A stretch of DNA of 64,000 bases, taken from the NCBI GenBank assembly GCA_018242185.1, contig JAFECK010000001.1, forward strand, positions 1-64,000, in the 5' to 3' direction. Below the pieces are notes generated by a model. It saw only the letters and a list, made by a program, of their open reading frames with translations, did no database searches and was not told the origin of the DNA. The position numbers and the translations under genes are program-made. This DNA is from Pseudomonadota bacterium (GTDB taxonomy: Bacteria > Pseudomonadota > Alphaproteobacteria > Rickettsiales > Midichloriaceae). This document shows positions 25,838 through 35,458 of the stretch, piece by piece (position 1 is the stretch's first letter; every line of letters starts with the position of its first letter).

Positions 25838-27199
25838 TTATATTATTTCTTGCAGCTGTGATATATGCTGCACCATATCTGTTTTGATTATAGTACTTCT
25901 TGTATTAGTAGTATAGGGAATTATTGCGCGGGTGAATCCTAGCTTTAGGGCTTCTTGCAACCTAGCATCTAACTGGCTTACTGGCCGCACTTCTCCAGAA
26001 AGACCGACCTCGCCTAGTAATACAGTATTTTCATCGATTTGGATGTTTTTGCTCGCGGCTATGAGAGCTGCCATTACAGCTAAGTCTGCTGCTGGTTCGG
26101 TGACTTTAATGCCGCCAGTTATATTAAGATATACTTCTTTATCTAGTAAATTTAAGCCATACCGAGCGTTTAATACGGCGATCATCATTGCCAACCTATT
26201 ACTGTCCCAACCTATTGTTGCTCTTCGAGGTGTCGCCAAATAGGACGGGGCCACTAAAGCCTGAATTTCAAGTAACAAGGGCCTGCTGCCTTCTATGCCA
26301 GCAAAGACGCATGACCCACTGTTGCGTGCTTTGGTTTTTGGCAAGAATAGAGCTGAAGGGTTTAGTACTTCATGTAGCCCTTGCTGGGACATCTCAAACA
26401 CACCTATTTCATTGGCAGCGCCGTAACGGTTTTTCACTGCCCTGATAATTCTGTAATCGTGGCCCCGGTCCCCTTCAAAATACAAGACAGTATCAACCAT
26501 GTGTTCGAGTACCTTAGGGCCGGCTATTTGTCCATCTTTGGTCACATGTCCAACCAAGATTAATGCAATATCAAGGTTTTTAGCCAATCTTATAAGTTCG
26601 AATGCACAGGTGCGGACCTGATTAACTGTGCCGGGGGCTGAGGGTATGGCGCCATGGTACACGGTTTGTATTGAATCGATGATTAGTATGTGAGATTCGT
26701 TCGATCTGTTTATGCTGCTGATAATATCTTCAACGTTTATCACGCTGGCTACCTTTACCCCGCGATGCGCTATATTAAGGCGTTGCGCGCGCATGCGCAC
26801 CTGCTCTGTTGATTCTTCAGCGCTTATATAGAGGCAGTTAAGGCCGTTTGCTGCGAGCTTTGCCGCTGCTTGTAGCAGGATGGTAGACTTGCCTATGCCG
26901 GGGTCGCCCCCGAGCAAGGTAGCTGATCCTTTAACTATCCCGCCGCCAAAAACCCGATCTAACTCGCTAATTTGCGTATGAAATCTGGCGTTATCTTGAT
27001 CGCAAGGTGCATCAAGTGATAGCACTTCCATAGATTGGCTATTACTGTTGGATTGTTGTTTGCTGCGCGGGATTGCGGGGCTCATCTGTATCATTTCTTG
27101 GACTATGGTATTCCACTCACCGCAGTCCTCGCACTTGCCTATCCATTTTTTATAGGATGCGCCGCAAGCGCTGCAAGCATAGTGAGCTTTAACACTCAT
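25838..27199 (-). CDS. radA: DNA repair protein RadA
   Basis: A RecA-like branch-migration ATPase/helicase used in recombinational repair. The N-terminal C4 zinc finger is CSACGASYKKWIGKCEDCGEW in two short pairs (CxxC near 9-12 and CxxC near 23-26). Walker A GGDPGIGKST is near 94-103, and the RadA-specific KNRYG is near 255-259. The C-terminal Lon-like domain is intact. It has 453 residues. Its ATG overlaps the dedA stop (ATGA), so the two are translationally coupled. Confidence 0.96.
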   Translation of the reverse strand: MSVKAHYACSACGASYKKWIGKCEDCGEWNTIVQEMIQMSPAIPRSKQQSNSNSQSMEVLSLDAPCDQDNARFHTQISELDRVFGGGIVKGSATLLGGDPGIGKSTILLQAAAKLAANGLNCLYISAEESTEQVRMRAQRLNIAHRGVKVASVINVEDIISSINRSNESHILIIDSIQTVYHGAIPSAPGTVNQVRTCAFELIRLAKNLDIALILVGHVTKDGQIAGPKVLEHMVDTVLYFEGDRGHDYRIIRAVKNRYGAANEIGVFEMSQQGLHEVLNPSALFLPKTKARNSGSCVFAGIEGSRPLLLEIQALVAPSYLATPRRATIGWDSNRLAMMIAVLNARYGLNLLDKEVYLNITGGIKVTEPAADLAVMAALIAASKNIQIDENTVLLGEVGLSGEVRPVSQLDARLQEALKLGFTRAIIPYTTNTRSTIIKTDMVQHISQLQEII

Positions 27200-27810
27200 A
27201 AATCTTTACCTTCAGGCCTATTTTGCCTTTGTCTCCATATGTAGAATCCCAACAGCAAGATTATGCTTATAACTAGAGCTACGTTGACCTGCATCATGTA
27301 TTTTTTTATCAACTCTTTGTTTTCACCTATGTAATAGCCCAAGGTAACTATTAGGGTGTTATATAAGGCCCCGCCGGCGGTAGTATAGGCTATGAACACT
27401 CGTAAGTTCATCTTAGCTAGCCCAGCAGGAAAAGAAATAACGTGTTTTATTCCTGGCAGCAGCCTGCCGCTGAAAGTGGAGATAGCTCCATGGCGTTCGA
27501 AGAAAAACTCAATAAGTTGGAGCTTATATTCGTTCATGAAAAAGTAGCGCCCATAATTTATGAATAAGTGGCGCCCGAAATGGTAGGCTATAGAGTAATT
27601 AAGCAAGGAGCCGCCTATAGTGCCACATACCGCGCTAATACTGACCATCCAAAAATCCATCTTGCCTTCTGAAACCAGGTAACCTGCAGGAACCAGAGTA
27701 ACCTCTGCTGGTATGGGTACAAAGGTGCTCTCCACGAAGGTGAGTAAGAATATGCCGACATATCCTATACTTTCCACTAAATCCACAGCTTTCAGAAATA
27801 GCTCGTACAT
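27196..27810 (-). CDS. DedA/VTT family membrane protein
   Basis: A 204-residue inner-membrane protein of the DedA family, whose members flip undecaprenyl phosphate or phosphatidylethanolamine or support membrane homeostasis. The family marks are FVESTFVPIPAEVTLVPAGYL near 26-46 and FSGRLLPGIKHVISFPAGLAKM near 114-135, with the conserved Arg and Gly-Pro. Reentrant and membrane helices fill the rest. It overlaps radA by 4 bases. Confidence 0.9.
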   Translation of the reverse strand: MYELFLKAVDLVESIGYVGIFLLTFVESTFVPIPAEVTLVPAGYLVSEGKMDFWMVSISAVCGTIGGSLLNYSIAYHFGRHLFINYGRYFFMNEYKLQLIEFFFERHGAISTFSGRLLPGIKHVISFPAGLAKMNLRVFIAYTTAGGALYNTLIVTLGYYIGENKELIKKYMMQVNVALVISIILLLGFYIWRQRQNRPEGKDL

Positions 27811-27982
27811 GCGAGTGCTCCTCTATAAATCCTGCATTCTCATTTAGGGCGAGATCCTTTATTTTACAAGAGGACCCATTGCTTTTTGTAAAATACCAAT
27901 ACCTAGGAAATTATAATGAATGCTTTTGAAAAAGCTATACCTAAATACAAGGATAACGGCAGCAGCTCATGAAAAACGTCAT

Positions 27983-28969
27983 CTATGCCACTTGAAGGGT
28001 AGAGAAAAAATCTTTAACTGCGTCTTCAACAGCTTTGTGATCGGTCATCTGGTTAAGCTGACTGCGCAAGTGAGCAGAGTTAGTCAGTCCAGTTGTGTAC
28101 CAAGACAAGTGCTTTCTGCCCATCATAACGCCTGTGCGAGGCCCATAATACTCTACTAATTTATTATAATGCTCAAGCATGGTTTCCAGCTTTTGTATAT
28201 TGTCAGGGTCGGGCAGACGCTCGCCGGTACGAAGGTAATGCGCCACATGCCCTATCATCCAGGGCTTTCCATAAGCGCCACGGCCTATCATTACTCCATC
28301 TGCGCCTGAAGCCCTTAAAGCTTTGTCTACATCATCATAACTACATATGTCTCCGTTGACGATTACGGGGATTTTTACACTTTCCTTAACTCTGCGCACA
28401 AAGTCCCAATCTGAATGTCCTGTGTAAAACTGGCAGCGAGTGCGCCCATGGACTACAAGCATCGTAATTCCCTCATCTTCAGCTATCTTAGCAAGGGTTG
28501 GGGCATTGCGAGATTGCTCGTCCCAGCCGGTGCGCATCTTTAGAGTAACCGGCACTTTAACCGCTTTTACTGCTGCTTTAATAATTTGTGAGGCTAGCAA
28601 CTCATCTCGCATCAAAGCAGAGCCGGCATAGCCATTGACCACTTTTTTTGCAGGACAGCCGAAGTTTAGGTCTATGATAGGCGCTCCCATATCTTCATTA
28701 AGCTTGGCCGCTTCTGCTACCACCTCGGGCTCGCATCCGGCAAGCTGCACTGAAGTTAGGCCGCCCTCGTCATCAAATTGACATTTCTGCATGGACTGGC
28801 GAGACTGTACAATCATCGCGCGACTGGCGATCATTTCCGTAACTAAATATGGTGCGCCGTATTTTCTTGCTATAGCGCGGAAAGGCTTATCAGTTACCCC
28901 AGACATGGGGGCAAGAATGACAGGGTGCTCTATCTTATGACTGCCTATTTGTATGGGTTTTATGGGCAT
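27983..28969 (-). CDS. dusB: tRNA-dihydrouridine synthase B
   Basis: A flavoenzyme that reduces uridine to dihydrouridine in the D-loop of t[22 protein letters not shown] is near residues 20-38. The catalytic Cys is in [19 protein letters not shown] near 102-120, and the phosphate-binding [12 protein letters not shown] near 225-236 is intact. The length of 328 residues is typical. It starts 8 bp after tgt and probably belongs to the rho-tgt-dusB unit of RNA-related genes. Confidence 0.95.
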   Translation of the reverse strand: MPIKPIQIGSHKIEHPVILAPMSGVTDKPFRAIARKYGAPYLVTEMIASRAMIVQSRQSMQKCQFDDEGGLTSVQLAGCEPEVVAEAAKLNEDMGAPIIDLNFGCPAKKVVNGYAGSALMRDELLASQIIKAAVKAVKVPVTLKMRTGWDEQSRNAPTLAKIAEDEGITMLVVHGRTRCQFYTGHSDWDFVRRVKESVKIPVIVNGDICSYDDVDKALRASGADGVMIGRGAYGKPWMIGHVAHYLRTGERLPDPDNIQKLETMLEHYNKLVEYYGPRTGVMMGRKHLSWYTTGLTNSAHLRSQLNQMTDHKAVEDAVKDFFSTLQVA

Positions 28970-28977
28970 AAGGATAA

Positions 28978-30159
28978 CTAATAACGTTTTGCCAGTTTAT
29001 CTAAAGCGTTTTGTGCTATAGCCTCGCGAATGCGCTGCATTAGCTCATTCATGAAGAAGACGTTGTGGATGGTAAGCAGGCTAGTAGCTAAAATTTCTTT
29101 AGCTTTTAATAGGTGATGTAAATATCCTCTGCTGAAATTTTGGCAAGTGTAGCAACCGCAATTCTGATCTATGGGCTCATTATCAAGCTTATATCTAGCA
29201 TTATTGAGGTTTAAATGCTCGCGTGCGGGTGTGTCTCGTAATTCACGGGACACCAGTGCACCGCCGTGGCGCGCAATTCTGGTTGGATGCACGCAGTCAA
29301 ATGTGTCAATTCCTTCGGCCACGCCAGCGAATATATCGGCAATTCCACCAATGCCAAGCAAATGGGTTGGTCTGCTGCGATCTAACTTTTGCATGGCCAT
29401 TTGTACAACCTCATACATCTGGCTTTTTGAGGCGCCGAGCGAGCCCCCTATAGCGTTGCCGAAGAATGGCTGTTGGCTCACAAACTCGCAAGATATCTCT
29501 CGCAAGTCTGGATATACTCCACCTTGTACTATGCCGTATAACGCTTGTCTGCCGTCGTTTAGCTGCTCAAACCGTTTGAGGCTGCGCAGCCCCCAGCGGT
29601 GACTCAAGTGCATAGAACGTTCAGTATAGCGCTTATCCACGTGAAACGGCGTACATTCATCCAGCACTACTACTAGGTCTGCGCCAAGTTCGCTTTGGAT
29701 CTCAATAGAGCGTTCTGGGGTCAGCAGATGACGGCTGCCATCGATATAAGAGCGAAACAGCGCACCTTCCTCGGTGATCTTGCGGAATGATCTACCTGCT
29801 GGGCGTGCAGCAGTGCGATTGCGTCCCTTGATTTCATCCGCTACTGCGCCATAGCCTAAGCTGAAGATCTGAAATCCTCCAGAATCGGTTAGCATAGGGC
29901 CATCCCACTGCATAAACTGATGCAATCCCCCTAACTTTGCGACCACCTCTGAGCCCGGCTGCAACATAAGATGGTAGGTGTTAGCTAGGATAACTTGAGT
30001 GTTGGCCTCTTTTACCTGTTCTGGGGTCAGGCTTTTTATAGAAGCCTTAGTGCCACAAAAAATGAAAGCAGGAGTATTGATGATCCCATGCGGGGTCATC
30101 AATACTCCAATTCTGCCTTTTTCATACTCCTGATATGTAAAGCTAAAGCGCGGATACAT
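28978..30159 (-). CDS. tgt: queuine tRNA-ribosyltransferase
   Basis: Swaps guanine 34 of certain tRNAs for the queuosine precursor preQ1. The catalytic region includes [13 protein letters not shown] near residues 91-103 and VVLDECTPF near 166. The zinc site CGCYTC followed by a histidine is near 327-355. The length is 393 residues. rho ends 9 bp upstream and dusB starts 8 bp downstream. No queuosine synthesis gene is present in the window, so preQ1 or queuine may be salvaged or made elsewhere. Confidence 0.96.
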   Translation of the reverse strand: MYPRFSFTYQEYEKGRIGVLMTPHGIINTPAFIFCGTKASIKSLTPEQVKEANTQVILANTYHLMLQPGSEVVAKLGGLHQFMQWDGPMLTDSGGFQIFSLGYGAVADEIKGRNRTAARPAGRSFRKITEEGALFRSYIDGSRHLLTPERSIEIQSELGADLVVVLDECTPFHVDKRYTERSMHLSHRWGLRSLKRFEQLNDGRQALYGIVQGGVYPDLREISCEFVSQQPFFGNAIGGSLGASKSQMYEVVQMAMQKLDRSRPTHLLGIGGIADIFAGVAEGIDTFDCVHPTRIARHGGALVSRELRDTPAREHLNLNNARYKLDNEPIDQNCGCYTCQNFSRGYLHHLLKAKEILATSLLTIHNVFFMNELMQRIREAIAQNALDKLAKRY

Positions 30160-30168
30160 GTGCTTAAT

Positions 30169-31728
30169 TTAATTGTTACTGTTACTATGGTTGCCGCCCT
30201 CATTATGCATCTGTTTGAAGAAGTCTTCGTTAGATTTGGAAGAGCGGAGTTTATCGATCAGAAACTCTATGGCGTCAACGGTGCCTAAAGGGCTTAATAT
30301 CCGTCGCAACACCCACATCTTGCTGAGTGTAGCTTTATCCATAAGCAGATCTTCTTTCCTAGTGCCGGATTTGGCTATGTCAATAGCAGGATAAGTCCTC
30401 TTATCGGCGACACGGCGATCTAGAACAATTTCTGAGTTACCAGTTCCTTTGAATTCTTCAAAGATTACCTCTTCCATTCTTGAGCCAGTTTCAATAAGAG
30501 CAGTAGCAATAATGGTTAGAGAGCCACCTTCTTCGATGTTACGTGCAGCGCCGAACACTCTTTTTGGGCGCTGTAAGGCATTGGAATCAACGCCACCGCT
30601 TAGTACTTTCCCTGAGGATGGAACTACGTTGTTATAGGCTCTAGCCAGCCTGGTTAGCGAATCTAGTAAGATAACGACATCTTTCTTCTGCTCAACTAAA
30701 CGCTTAGCCTTTTCAATAACCATTTCCGTAACCTGTACGTGACGTGTTGAAGGTTCGTCAAACGTAGAACTGATCACTTCACCTTTAACTGAGCGAGCCA
30801 TATCAGTTACCTCTTCCGGGCGCTCATCAATTAGCAGTACTATTAGAGTTACTTCGGGGTGGTTGGTGGTTATAGAATGTGCGATACTTTGCATTAATAC
30901 GGTTTTGCCAGTTCGGGGAGGAGCAACTATTAGTGTTCTCTGTCCTTTGCCTTGAGGAGAAACTATGTCGATAACTCGGGCGCTTAAATCCTTGCTAATC
31001 GGATTGTCCATTTCCAGCTTAAGTCTTTCTGCTGGGAAAAGCGGGGTGAGATCATCGAAATGTGGGCGATGCCTGATTTCATCAGGGGTGACGCCATTAA
31101 TGTTTTGCACTTTTACGAGAGTAAAGTAATTCTCTCCTTTTTTAGGCGCGCGCACCGGTCCGGAAACATTATCTCCGCTACGCAAGCCGTAGCGTTTTAT
31201 GTGCGCAGGCATCACATATATATCATCAGCATTGGGAACATAGTTTGCATCTTGTGAGCGCAGGAACCCGTAGCCGTTAGACATAATCTCTAGCACGCCT
31301 TCGCCGATCATAATACCGCCGCGTTCGGCTAGTTTCTTCAAGACCATAAAGATGAGGTCGTGACGGCCAAGGTTGAAAGGGCTTTCCACTTCCAAAGATT
31401 CAGCTAACTCAAGTAATTCATCAGGGCTTTTCTTTTTAAGATCTTTAAACATGAACACCATGCTCTCATCCATGTTTTGCTCGTTATAAGTCAGCTCTGC
31501 TTCATCATAGTTGTCGGCTTTTTCTCCATTGCCACCTCTGTGATTAGATGAGGAGTTAAAGTCTCGATTGTAACGAGGGTTGCGCCCCCCTTCCTCGTGA
31601 CGTTTAAATTTCCTGCGCTTCCAGTCACGGTCACGGCCCCGACCGGAGTCATCATTATTTGAGCGCGGAGCATCTTGATTGTTTTGGTTATGATTGGGAC
31701 CATCATTCATATTGTGTTCATTAGACAT
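30169..31728 (-). CDS. rho: transcription termination factor Rho
   Basis: A hexameric RNA-dependent ATPase that ends transcription. From the ATG at 31728 it has 519 residues. An Asn/Arg-rich disordered N-terminus spans about 1-75, the Rho N-terminal helical domain about 85-125 and the cold-shock RNA-binding domain with YGFLRS near 150. The ATPase has Walker [12 protein letters not shown] near 270 and the Q-loop/R-loop region in the last third. The frame extends in-phase to 31905 with a TTG start and a hydrophobic 59-residue leader. I reject that start because a promoter at 31916-31944 leaves no room for a leader. The long 5' leader (about 180 nt) may allow autoregulation. Confidence 0.95.
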   Translation of the reverse strand: MSNEHNMNDGPNHNQNNQDAPRSNNDDSGRGRDRDWKRRKFKRHEEGGRNPRYNRDFNSSSNHRGGNGEKADNYDEAELTYNEQNMDESMVFMFKDLKKKSPDELLELAESLEVESPFNLGRHDLIFMVLKKLAERGGIMIGEGVLEIMSNGYGFLRSQDANYVPNADDIYVMPAHIKRYGLRSGDNVSGPVRAPKKGENYFTLVKVQNINGVTPDEIRHRPHFDDLTPLFPAERLKLEMDNPISKDLSARVIDIVSPQGKGQRTLIVAPPRTGKTVLMQSIAHSITTNHPEVTLIVLLIDERPEEVTDMARSVKGEVISSTFDEPSTRHVQVTEMVIEKAKRLVEQKKDVVILLDSLTRLARAYNNVVPSSGKVLSGGVDSNALQRPKRVFGAARNIEEGGSLTIIATALIETGSRMEEVIFEEFKGTGNSEIVLDRRVADKRTYPAIDIAKSGTRKEDLLMDKATLSKMWVLRRILSPLGTVDAIEFLIDKLRSSKSNEDFFKQMHNEGGNHSNSNN

Positions 31729-31915
31729 TGATTTACGTTGTATTGATTCGATTACAGATAAACAAATGGCTTTAAGTTTACCAAAGCTGGCCAACGCCAG
31801 CACTAAGTAAATGCCATCTGCAACAAAGGAAAATAGGGCTGGCGGGAAAGCAAAAGCAACGGCCACACCCAAAAACACTTGCTTGAGCCCATGCGAGACA
31901 AGCAAGACAGTTGGG

Positions 31916-31944
31916 ATGGTAAGCGATTATGAGCTGATTGTCAA
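31916..31944 (-). promoter_or_regulatory. putative rho promoter
   Basis: On the minus strand, a perfect TTGACA (31939-31944) is 17 bp from TACCAT (31916-31921). Transcription would start near 31909 and leave a leader of about 180 nt before the favoured rho ATG. The promoter separates rho from the upstream methyltransferase gene, whose stop is at 31975. Confidence 0.5.
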
Positions 31945-31974
31945 GAGTAATTGGGGCGCACGCTTTTTAAATTT

Positions 31975-32751
31975 CTAAATATTGTCCTTAGCGAGGGCAT
32001 ACAAAGCGACTGCGGTCGCCGCAGAGACGTTTAAACTTTCGGCGCGTTTATTCATGGGTATTTTTACTAATAAATCGCAGTTTTTTATTGTCAATCGTCG
32101 CATTCCTTCACCTTCTGCCCCAAGGACCAAAGCGATCTTATCAAATTTCTGTGCTACGTGTAGGTCATCACTGGCATTGGCGTCTAGGCCTATGGTCCAA
32201 TAACCAGCGTCTTTGAGAGTGCGCATAGCATCAGCAATATTGACCACGGTAGCAATTGGTACCACCTCAAGCATACCACACGCTGCTTTTGCAACGCTAG
32301 CGGATTCTAGCGCTTGATTGCGCTCAGGTACGACTAGTGCGTCCACTCCAAAAGCGGCCGCACTACGAATAATAGCCCCAAAATTATGAGGATCGGTGAT
32401 TTGATCGCAAATGAGGAGCAGCGACCGCCCATTTTTTCCTTGAGAATTGATGCCTAATAGAACTTCCTTTAAGTAGCGTGCTTCGAGAGGTTTGGTGTGA
32501 AGCGCGACTCCTTGATGCGTAGTGCCGTATGGCAGCAACATTTGAATTGATTCATTGCTCACTATTCTATAGGGCACCTTCAGCTTCGCTGGCGACATAC
32601 CACTTTCTTCAAAAAACTGTTTGCTAGATTCAGTGAGGAGTAGCTCAATCAGCTCTCTGTCGCTGTTATTCAGTGCATGGATCACCGGATGGCGGCCATA
32701 TAGCCAATACCCCCTACCTGCGTGATGTTTATCTCGTCTGTTTGTACTCAT
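31975..32751 (-). CDS. rlmB: SpoU-family RNA 2'-O-methyltransferase (RlmB/TrmH type)
   Basis: A knotted SPOUT methyltransferase that methylates ribose in 23S rRNA (RlmB, G2251) or tRNA (TrmH). An N-terminal substrate-binding domain (YGRHPVIHALNN near 18-29) is followed by the knot motifs: DPHNFGAIIRSAAAFG near 122-137, VLGAEGEGM near 211-219 and KIPMNKRAESLNVSAATA near 229-246. At 258 residues it fits RlmB better than the shorter TrmH. Its ATG overlaps the stop of the laccase-domain gene by 4 bases. Confidence 0.88.
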   Translation of the reverse strand: MSTNRRDKHHAGRGYWLYGRHPVIHALNNSDRELIELLLTESSKQFFEESGMSPAKLKVPYRIVSNESIQMLLPYGTTHQGVALHTKPLEARYLKEVLLGINSQGKNGRSLLLICDQITDPHNFGAIIRSAAAFGVDALVVPERNQALESASVAKAACGMLEVVPIATVVNIADAMRTLKDAGYWTIGLDANASDDLHVAQKFDKIALVLGAEGEGMRRLTIKNCDLLVKIPMNKRAESLNVSAATAVALYALAKDNI

Positions 32752-33476
32752 TCGGCCTTCGCTATAGCTATTGCGGAAACCTGGTTTAAAACCGGCCCTG
32801 TATAACCTTGATGAGTACTGCGTCGATAGCTATATAATAACTCATTGCTATAGGTATCTATGCGTGAATCATCTATAGTGCCCACCCCGGCAGTGCGTAG
32901 CTGAGATGTGCAGTAACCAGGTAGATCAAAAAAGTAGTGACCTGGTTTGCCGTCAACAAAGAATTGTTTGGCTTGAGGATTCTGAGTGCAAAATCTCTCT
33001 TTGAAGTTCTCGTCTACTTCGTAACTTTGTTGCTGTATTGTTGGGCCTATACAGGCTACCATAGCGTCTTTATTTGCTCCTAACTTTATCATGGCGGCGA
33101 TTGTATTTGTTACTACTCCATTATATGCGCCTGACCAACCAGCATGTATGGCGGCTACAACTTGAGCCTTGGGCTCGAATAATAGTATAGGAGCGCAATC
33201 TGCAGTTTTTATACATAATAATAGACCAGGAATAGTGGTTACCATAGCGTCTGCCTGAATATGGCTGGTGTCGCGTTTGCCATCCACAACCATTACTGTA
33301 GCTTTATGCACTTGGTTGACGGTGTGGTACTTAAAGTCGGGTATACCTAGATCCAGCAGTATACTCTTATATTTATTAGTGGAGCCGTTCGCGTCGTCGT
33401 TGGCTCTTGCAAAACCGTGTATTATGTTTGGGTGATGCTTGGCTGTATCGCTTGTAAATATCAGTTTACTGCACAT
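32748..33476 (-). CDS. pgeF: laccase-domain protein (PgeF/YfiH family)
   Basis: A cytosolic zinc enzyme. In E. coli it is reported to hydrolyse mis-made peptidoglycan precursors with L-Ser in place of L-Ala, and related proteins act as purine nucleoside hydrolases. The family marks HTVNQVHKATV (residues near 53), KTADCAPILLF near 93-103 and AAIHAGWSGAYNGVV near 113-127 carry the zinc ligands (His, Cys, His), and ACIGPTI is present. The length is 242 residues. It overlaps its neighbours on both sides, so it forms part of a compact minus-strand operon. Confidence 0.93.
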   Translation of the reverse strand: MCSKLIFTSDTAKHHPNIIHGFARANDDANGSTNKYKSILLDLGIPDFKYHTVNQVHKATVMVVDGKRDTSHIQADAMVTTIPGLLLCIKTADCAPILLFEPKAQVVAAIHAGWSGAYNGVVTNTIAAMIKLGANKDAMVACIGPTIQQQSYEVDENFKERFCTQNPQAKQFFVDGKPGHYFFDLPGYCTSQLRTAGVGTIDDSRIDTYSNELLYSYRRSTHQGYTGPVLNQVSAIAIAKAE

Positions 33477-34617
33477 TTTCAGAACCTCGTGTGGTATAAA
33501 TCCTTTGTCCTACCATATCAGGGGTAAGGGCAATGGAGGTGGCTAAGTATTCAGCTAGGCCGGTGTCCACGATGCGAATCTTATCAAAACCCGTTCTGTC
33601 CATAATGCAGTATATAAGTAGTAAAGCTTGCTGTATATATGGCTTTACCTGAGATGGCACGTCCTTATAATGTTTGCCTAATTCCGAATCACTCATAGCT
33701 CCAAGCTTATAGGCTGTTTGCAATAACTTATCCTTACTCACAACATCTCCAAGTTTTAATTGGGCGCGTACCCCAGTATTGAGAAGAGTGCCAATGCCTA
33801 GCATTATACCTTTTGGTTTTGAGCTTTTCTCTAACACCCATTCGTTGCGTTGCATTAGCTCGTCGAGTTCGATATTGAGTAGCTCAATTGCTTGCTTTAT
33901 ATTAGGTGCATCAAGCCTGTTTCCGAGTGGCAAATCTAGTTTTTTCTGGATCATATCGGTGAAATTATACATCCCATACATTCCTAATGCCACGCGTATT
34001 TCGTCTTTATCCACGCCAGTTAGCTGGAAGCTGCCGCCGCCGATATCTAATACAATAACATCGACATCCGCTGCTTCAACGCCGCGACTATCGTCTTTTA
34101 GCTTGGCGAGAGTGGCATAAAAACCAACTTTACCTTCGTCTTGTTGAGGTAAAACAAAAATTTTCATCCCTTCTTTCTCTTCGATTTCTCTTAAGAAAAA
34201 GTCTGCGTTTTTAGCCTTTCTGGCCCATGCAGTGGCCAGTCCATAGCACTGCTGATTAGCGTTATCACAGGTTGCGTTATGCTGTTTTTTGAGTTCTGCG
34301 ATCACGGATATCCCTTTTTGCATACAATCCTCAGATAAGGTCTGGTTGTCGCTTTTATCCAAGCATTTCTGATATTCCATTAAAGTTGATTGTCTAGGCA
34401 GGGCTTTAACTATTGTGTTATTGCACGTGTTTATTGTGGTGCTGGCTATTTTTGTGCTGCCCGAACCAACATCGAAAACGTGTCTGTGCAGCAAACAAGC
34501 TTTCTCAGTAGGAACCGCTGAACTATTTCCAACATATCCAAAGAACAGCCCCACTGCTAATACTAGATTAAAAACGATTTGCGCAAAATTTTTTCTCATA
34601 CCTACTAGCCCTGACAT
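33466..34617 (-). CDS. exported Ppx/GppA-like (ASKHA) phosphatase
   Basis: A 383-residue protein with an N-terminal hydrophobic signal (residues about 8-35, ending NSSAVPTE), then an actin-like phosphatase fold. Phosphate loop 1 is VFDVGSGSTKIAST (near 47-60), phosphate loop 2 is VIVLDIGGGSFQLTG (near 186-200), and a further loop is IMLGIGTLLNTG (near 267-278). Cytoplasmic Ppx/GppA degrade polyphosphate or pppGpp and lack a signal peptide. Export and at least five cysteines between residues 75 and 130 are unusual. The layout also recalls the GDA1/CD39 ecto-NTPDases that hydrolyse extracellular nucleotides. The substrate is therefore open. Confidence 0.75.
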   Translation of the reverse strand: MSGLVGMRKNFAQIVFNLVLAVGLFFGYVGNSSAVPTEKACLLHRHVFDVGSGSTKIASTTINTCNNTIVKALPRQSTLMEYQKCLDKSDNQTLSEDCMQKGISVIAELKKQHNATCDNANQQCYGLATAWARKAKNADFFLREIEEKEGMKIFVLPQQDEGKVGFYATLAKLKDDSRGVEAADVDVIVLDIGGGSFQLTGVDKDEIRVALGMYGMYNFTDMIQKKLDLPLGNRLDAPNIKQAIELLNIELDELMQRNEWVLEKSSKPKGIMLGIGTLLNTGVRAQLKLGDVVSKDKLLQTAYKLGAMSDSELGKHYKDVPSQVKPYIQQALLLIYCIMDRTGFDKIRIVDTGLAEYLATSIALTPDMVGQRIYTTRGSENVQ

Positions 34618-34746
34618 TATTATTAATGGTAACTAATCACGCAGATTATAGAGAAAAGTAGTGTACTTGGCAAGCTTAAAAGGTATACTAGATAGTGCCG
34701 ACGCGTAGCGTCGTAGGTGCTGCCATATAGATTATGTATAGATGTT

Positions 34747-35277
34747 ATGAATGCTTTATTAGAATTTGCCCCGATTTTTATTTTTTTCATCACGTATAAA
34801 TATGCGGGCATTTTAGCTGCTACTGTCGCTATATTAGTTGCTACAATAGTGACGCTGCCATTGCAATTTATGTACTCTAAGCGCATCAGCTGGGGCGTTA
34901 TTATAGGTGCAGGGATCTTGGCGCTGTTTGCATCCCTTACCATATATAGTGGCGATCCTGTTTTTATTAAAATGAAGCCTACTATAGTCTACGTATCGTT
35001 TTGCTGCATTCTATTAGGCGGGCTATTTTTTAATAAAGTATTTTTACGGCAACTTTTTCATCAAGCTAACTTGCGCATTACTGACAAAGGCTGGCGACAA
35101 GCGACACTGCTATGGGTGATATTTTTCCTCCTATCTGCGCTCACTAATGAGTTTATTTGGCGCAATTATGATGAAGCTACATGGGTTATGTTCAAAGTTT
35201 TTGGCATGCTTCCTCTGACATTTTTGTGTGGAATAGGGAATGTATTTATTTTCTATAAACACTCAGAAGCTGAGTAA
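34747..35277 (+). CDS. ispZ: septation protein A (IspZ/YciB family)
   Basis: A polytopic inner-membrane protein tied to septation and envelope integrity in enteric and intracellular bacteria. It has five or six membrane helices, the opening LLEFAPIFIFFITYKYAGI, the motif FIKMKPTIVY near residues 76-85, and TDKGWRQATLLWVIFFLLSALTNEFIW in short conserved parts near 115-141. The frame extends to 34717, but the ATG at 34747 matches the family start and gives 176 residues. It is divergent from the exported phosphatase gene. Confidence 0.9.
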   Translation: MNALLEFAPIFIFFITYKYAGILAATVAILVATIVTLPLQFMYSKRISWGVIIGAGILALFASLTIYSGDPVFIKMKPTIVYVSFCCILLGGLFFNKVFLRQLFHQANLRITDKGWRQATLLWVIFFLLSALTNEFIWRNYDEATWVMFKVFGMLPLTFLCGIGNVFIFYKHSEAE

Positions 35278-35458
35278 CTAGGTTGCCGAACCGGCAGAGT
35301 AGAAATAATTGTAAGCATATGTAAAGCAGGTAAAACGCTGATGAATAGCCAGCGCTACTCTTTATGAAAGATGTTAGTGGTCCGCCCAACATAATAGGCT
35401 TGAAACATTTTTTTAACAATATAGTATCAAGTTGTTGATATGTAATTTGGGAGACAAC

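Noticed and set aside
31729-31905. Hydrophobic N-terminal extension as part of Rho
   Set aside because: It would need a TTG start 4 nt from the predicted transcript start, and Rho has no membrane segment in known members.
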